Below are positions 5,964 through 7,636 of a DNA stretch of 7,636 nucleotides, piece by piece. The position numbers and the translations under genes were made by a program. The notes under the pieces were generated by a model. It did no database searches. It was not told where the DNA came from and was given only the letters and a program-made list of their open reading frames with translations. Within the stretch, counting starts at the first letter, position 1. Each line of letters begins with the position of its first letter. Source of the DNA: an uncultured Eubacteriales bacterium (GTDB taxonomy: Bacteria > Bacillota > Clostridia > Peptostreptococcales > Anaerovoracaceae); the NCBI GenBank assembly GCA_902803725.1, contig CADCRD010000058.1, positions 1-7,636 on the forward strand. The letters run 5' to 3'.

Positions 5964-7280
5964 TTGAGAACAGTAATAACATACGGAACATTTGATTTAT
6001 TTCATAAAGGTCATTATAACATTCTTAAAAGGGCAAAAGAAGAAGGCGACTATCTTATCGTTGGCGTAACAGGAGAATCATATGATGCAGAAAGGGGTAA
6101 GCTTTCTGTGCAGGATTCTCTTGCTACAAGGATAGAAAATGTCAAAGCAACAGGTTTTGCAGATAAAATAATTGTAGAAGAATATCTCGGGCAAAAGATA
6201 CCTGACATTTTGAAATATCATGTTGATGTTCTTGTGATCGGATCGGACTGGAAGGGCAAATTTGATCATCTGAAAAAATATTGTGAGATCAAATATCTGG
6301 AGAGGACAAAGGATATTTCCAGTACTCAGCTGCGCGAAGAAAAGCTGACCATATACAAACTCGGTATCGTAACAGATGATATCAATGATAAGGAAGTAGT
6401 TTCAGAGAGCCCCAGAGTCAGCGGGATCCATGTTGAAAGCGTATTCTCAGAAAACCGGGAAACTGCAGATGCTTTTTGCGAAAAATACGAGTTATATAAA
6501 GGCTTTGACGATTATGATGATTTTTTGGACAGTATCGATATTGTATACATAAAGTCGAATTTCAGCTCAAGGCTGAATTATATAGAACGTGCACTGAAAA
6601 AAGCAAAACATGTTATCTGCGAAGTACCATACACCATTGAACTTGAAAAAGAAAAATATATAAAAAAGCTCGCTCAGGAAAATGGTGTTGTGTTCTTTGA
6701 GGATGTTCCGATGTTGCACCTGGGAGTCTTCGGACAGTTGCTGTGGATGGCAAGAGGGAATGTTATTGGAGATATCGTCAGTGTGAAATGTTCTGTTTCA
6801 AAGAAGATGTTTGATGAAGATAATCATATTCCGTTTATCGACATGGCTTATGTTCCCATTTGTGCGATCATGAAGATAGCCGGTTATAATTATACAGATT
6901 CGCATGTAAGCATCGTAAAAAAAGAAAATGGAGATATAAGATACGGCCTTTTAACGTTCGAATATGAAAATGCGATAGCCACGGCAGAAGTCAGTGAAGA
7001 TGTGGATATTGAGTGCGGCATGACAATATACGGAACCACTGGTGAAATAAAGATACCAGATGACTGGTGGCGTGTGGGTTATTTCAGTATTCTCGATTAT
7101 CATGACAGCAAACTGAAACATTATAGTTCAAATTTTGAAGGGAATGGATTCAGATACCTCATACAATCTATCCTCAGAGAAATCAGATCATCAGATAATC
7201 TTGAAATTGCAGGAATCACTCACGAAGAAAACAATGCCATCACAAATATGATACGCAAAATAGAAGAGAAATCGAATTAG
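5964..7280 (+). CDS. TagD-like cytidylyltransferase fused to a degenerate Gfo/Idh/MocA oxidoreductase-like domain
   Basis: Residues 1-126 closely follow glycerol-3-phosphate cytidylyltransferase (TagD) over its full length. They contain TYGTFDLFHKGH (6-17) with the HxGH nucleotide site, VIGSDWKGKFDHL (91-103) and YLERTKDISSTQLREE (111-126), including the RTxxISST signature. The reaction is CTP plus a phospho-alcohol giving a CDP-alcohol and pyrophosphate. Residues about 130-438 follow the Gfo/Idh/MocA plan: a Rossmann-like half (YKLGIV, then YKGFDDYDDFLDSIDIVYIK, then ALKKAKHVICEVPYT), and a C-terminal half with FIDMAYVPICAIMKIAG and TIYGTTGEIKIP. However, the glycine-rich NAD(P) loop reads GIVTDDIND, and the catalytic-lysine motif EKP reads EVP (220-222). 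Redox activity is therefore doubtful, and the domain may bind or sense a ligand or scaffold partners. It is the last gene of the operon and starts with UUG. The phospho-alcohol could be glycerol phosphate, phosphoethanolamine or serinol phosphate; sequence cannot decide. Confidence 0.88.
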   Translation: MRTVITYGTFDLFHKGHYNILKRAKEEGDYLIVGVTGESYDAERGKLSVQDSLATRIENVKATGFADKIIVEEYLGQKIPDILKYHVDVLVIGSDWKGKFDHLKKYCEIKYLERTKDISSTQLREEKLTIYKLGIVTDDINDKEVVSESPRVSGIHVESVFSENRETADAFCEKYELYKGFDDYDDFLDSIDIVYIKSNFSSRLNYIERALKKAKHVICEVPYTIELEKEKYIKKLAQENGVVFFEDVPMLHLGVFGQLLWMARGNVIGDIVSVKCSVSKKMFDEDNHIPFIDMAYVPICAIMKIAGYNYTDSHVSIVKKENGDIRYGLLTFEYENAIATAEVSEDVDIECGMTIYGTTGEIKIPDDWWRVGYFSILDYHDSKLKHYSSNFEGNGFRYLIQSILREIRSSDNLEIAGITHEENNAITNMIRKIEEKSN

Positions 7281-7334
7281 ATGCTGTTTGAAATATCAGA
7301 TAATTGATGATTATGTGAAGACAGGAAAAACAAG

Positions 7335-7362
7335 TTAACATATTATCAATAAATGGTATAAT
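7335..7362 (+). promoter_or_regulatory. Strong extended -10 promoter placed to give a leaderless mRNA
   Basis: TTAACA at 7335-7340 (five of six consensus), a 16-base spacer, then TATAAT at 7357-7362 preceded by TGG, a TGn extended -10. Only eight bases separate the -10 from the ATG at 7371, so transcription should start within about two bases of the start codon. The 90 bases between the operon stop at 7280 and this ATG hold no clear rho-independent terminator, so read-through from the operon is possible. Confidence 0.7.
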
Positions 7363-7370
7363 TTCTCATT

Positions 7371-7636
7371 ATGAAAAAATGTATCCCTTTATTGATATTA
7401 TGTTTTACATTGTTTTTTTCTTTGACTGTACCCGATACTGTAAATGCTGCAAAGCACAGCGGCAGGGGCTCATCTTTTCATATTGTTAAATCGTCTTTGA
7501 AAAAAAACATTAAGAAAGGCAGCCGTTTTAAAATCAGAATCAGATTTGATTCACGATGGGCTGCAAAAAGGGGCGTTGTTTTTCGCTCTTCAAAACCTTC
7601 TGTAATATCAGTAAACAAAAAAGGAATTGTAAAAGC
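7371..7636 (+). CDS. Secreted protein with signal peptide and Big_2-like Ig domain, N-terminal part (3' end outside window)
   Basis: Eighty-eight open codons run to the window end. Residues 1-26 form a classical signal peptide: MKK, a hydrophobic core CIPLLILCFTLFFSLTV, and a likely signal peptidase I site around VNA-A (24-27). The mature start is basic and serine-rich (KHSGRGSS), followed by LKKNIKKGSRFKIRIRF. The stretch RSSKPSVISVNKKGIVKA (72-89, last codon partial) matches the bacterial Ig-like Big_2 pattern of clostridial surface proteins, where W/F-x-SS-x-x-x-V-x-V-x-x-x-G-x-V-x-A recurs. The protein is therefore probably exported and may be surface-bound. No Shine-Dalgarno site precedes the ATG, and an in-frame TAA at 7359-7361 lies inside the -10 element, so no upstream ATG, GTG or TTG start is possible. 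Its link to the upstream operon is unknown because it has its own promoter. The rest of the protein cannot be seen. Confidence 0.75.
   Translation, partial: MKKCIPLLILCFTLFFSLTVPDTVNAAKHSGRGSSFHIVKSSLKKNIKKGSRFKIRIRFDSRWAAKRGVVFRSSKPSVISVNKKGIVK

Noticed and set aside
7281..7334. Rho-independent terminator after the operon
   Set aside because: Only short imperfect AT-rich complementarity (ATCA/TGAT near 7300) is visible, with no GC-rich stem and no T-run.

Overview
The window reads as low-GC Firmicutes chromosome, most likely a gut or rumen clostridium of the Ruminococcus/Lachnospiraceae type. This rests on AT-rich codon use, strong AGGAGG/GGAGG ribosome binding sites, LicD-type phosphotransfer and a secreted Big_2-like protein. 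Genus assignment is inference. No rRNA, tRNA, CRISPR array, insertion sequence or phage gene was seen.

Layout. Positions 1-1028 (minus strand) hold the 5' part of a membrane protein with one N-terminal helix, a beta-rich outer domain and several more helices. It ends at the window edge in a segment resembling the last membrane helix of LTA-synthase/phosphoglycerol-transferase (sulfatase-fold) proteins. A 172-bp divergent intergenic region follows, with a candidate promoter facing each way. Positions 1201-7280 (plus strand) are four tightly packed genes that look like one operon: a two-domain GNAT acetyltransferase; a 958-residue double-LicD protein whose second LicD domain has lost the catalytic aspartates; a HisC/CobD-like PLP enzyme; and a TagD-like cytidylyltransferase fused to a Gfo/Idh/MocA-type domain whose usual cofactor and catalytic motifs are degraded. 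Gaps within the operon are 2, 9 and 24 bases, the last gene starts with UUG, and no terminator is obvious after it. A strong extended -10 promoter then sits directly on the ATG of a secreted protein with a signal peptide and a Big_2-like start, cut by the window end at 7636.

How the genes may work together (inference). The PLP enzyme could make a small amino-alcohol phosphate, for example phosphoethanolamine from phosphoserine or serinol phosphate from dihydroxyacetone phosphate. The TagD-like domain would activate a phospho-alcohol with CTP, and the LicD domain would transfer the phospho-alcohol group from the CDP carrier onto a cell-surface glycan or teichoic acid. The acetyltransferase could cap an amine on the same structure. 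The divergent LTA-synthase-like gene fits a cell-envelope polymer locus. The most unusual parts are the two fusions of an active-looking catalytic domain with a degenerate second domain.
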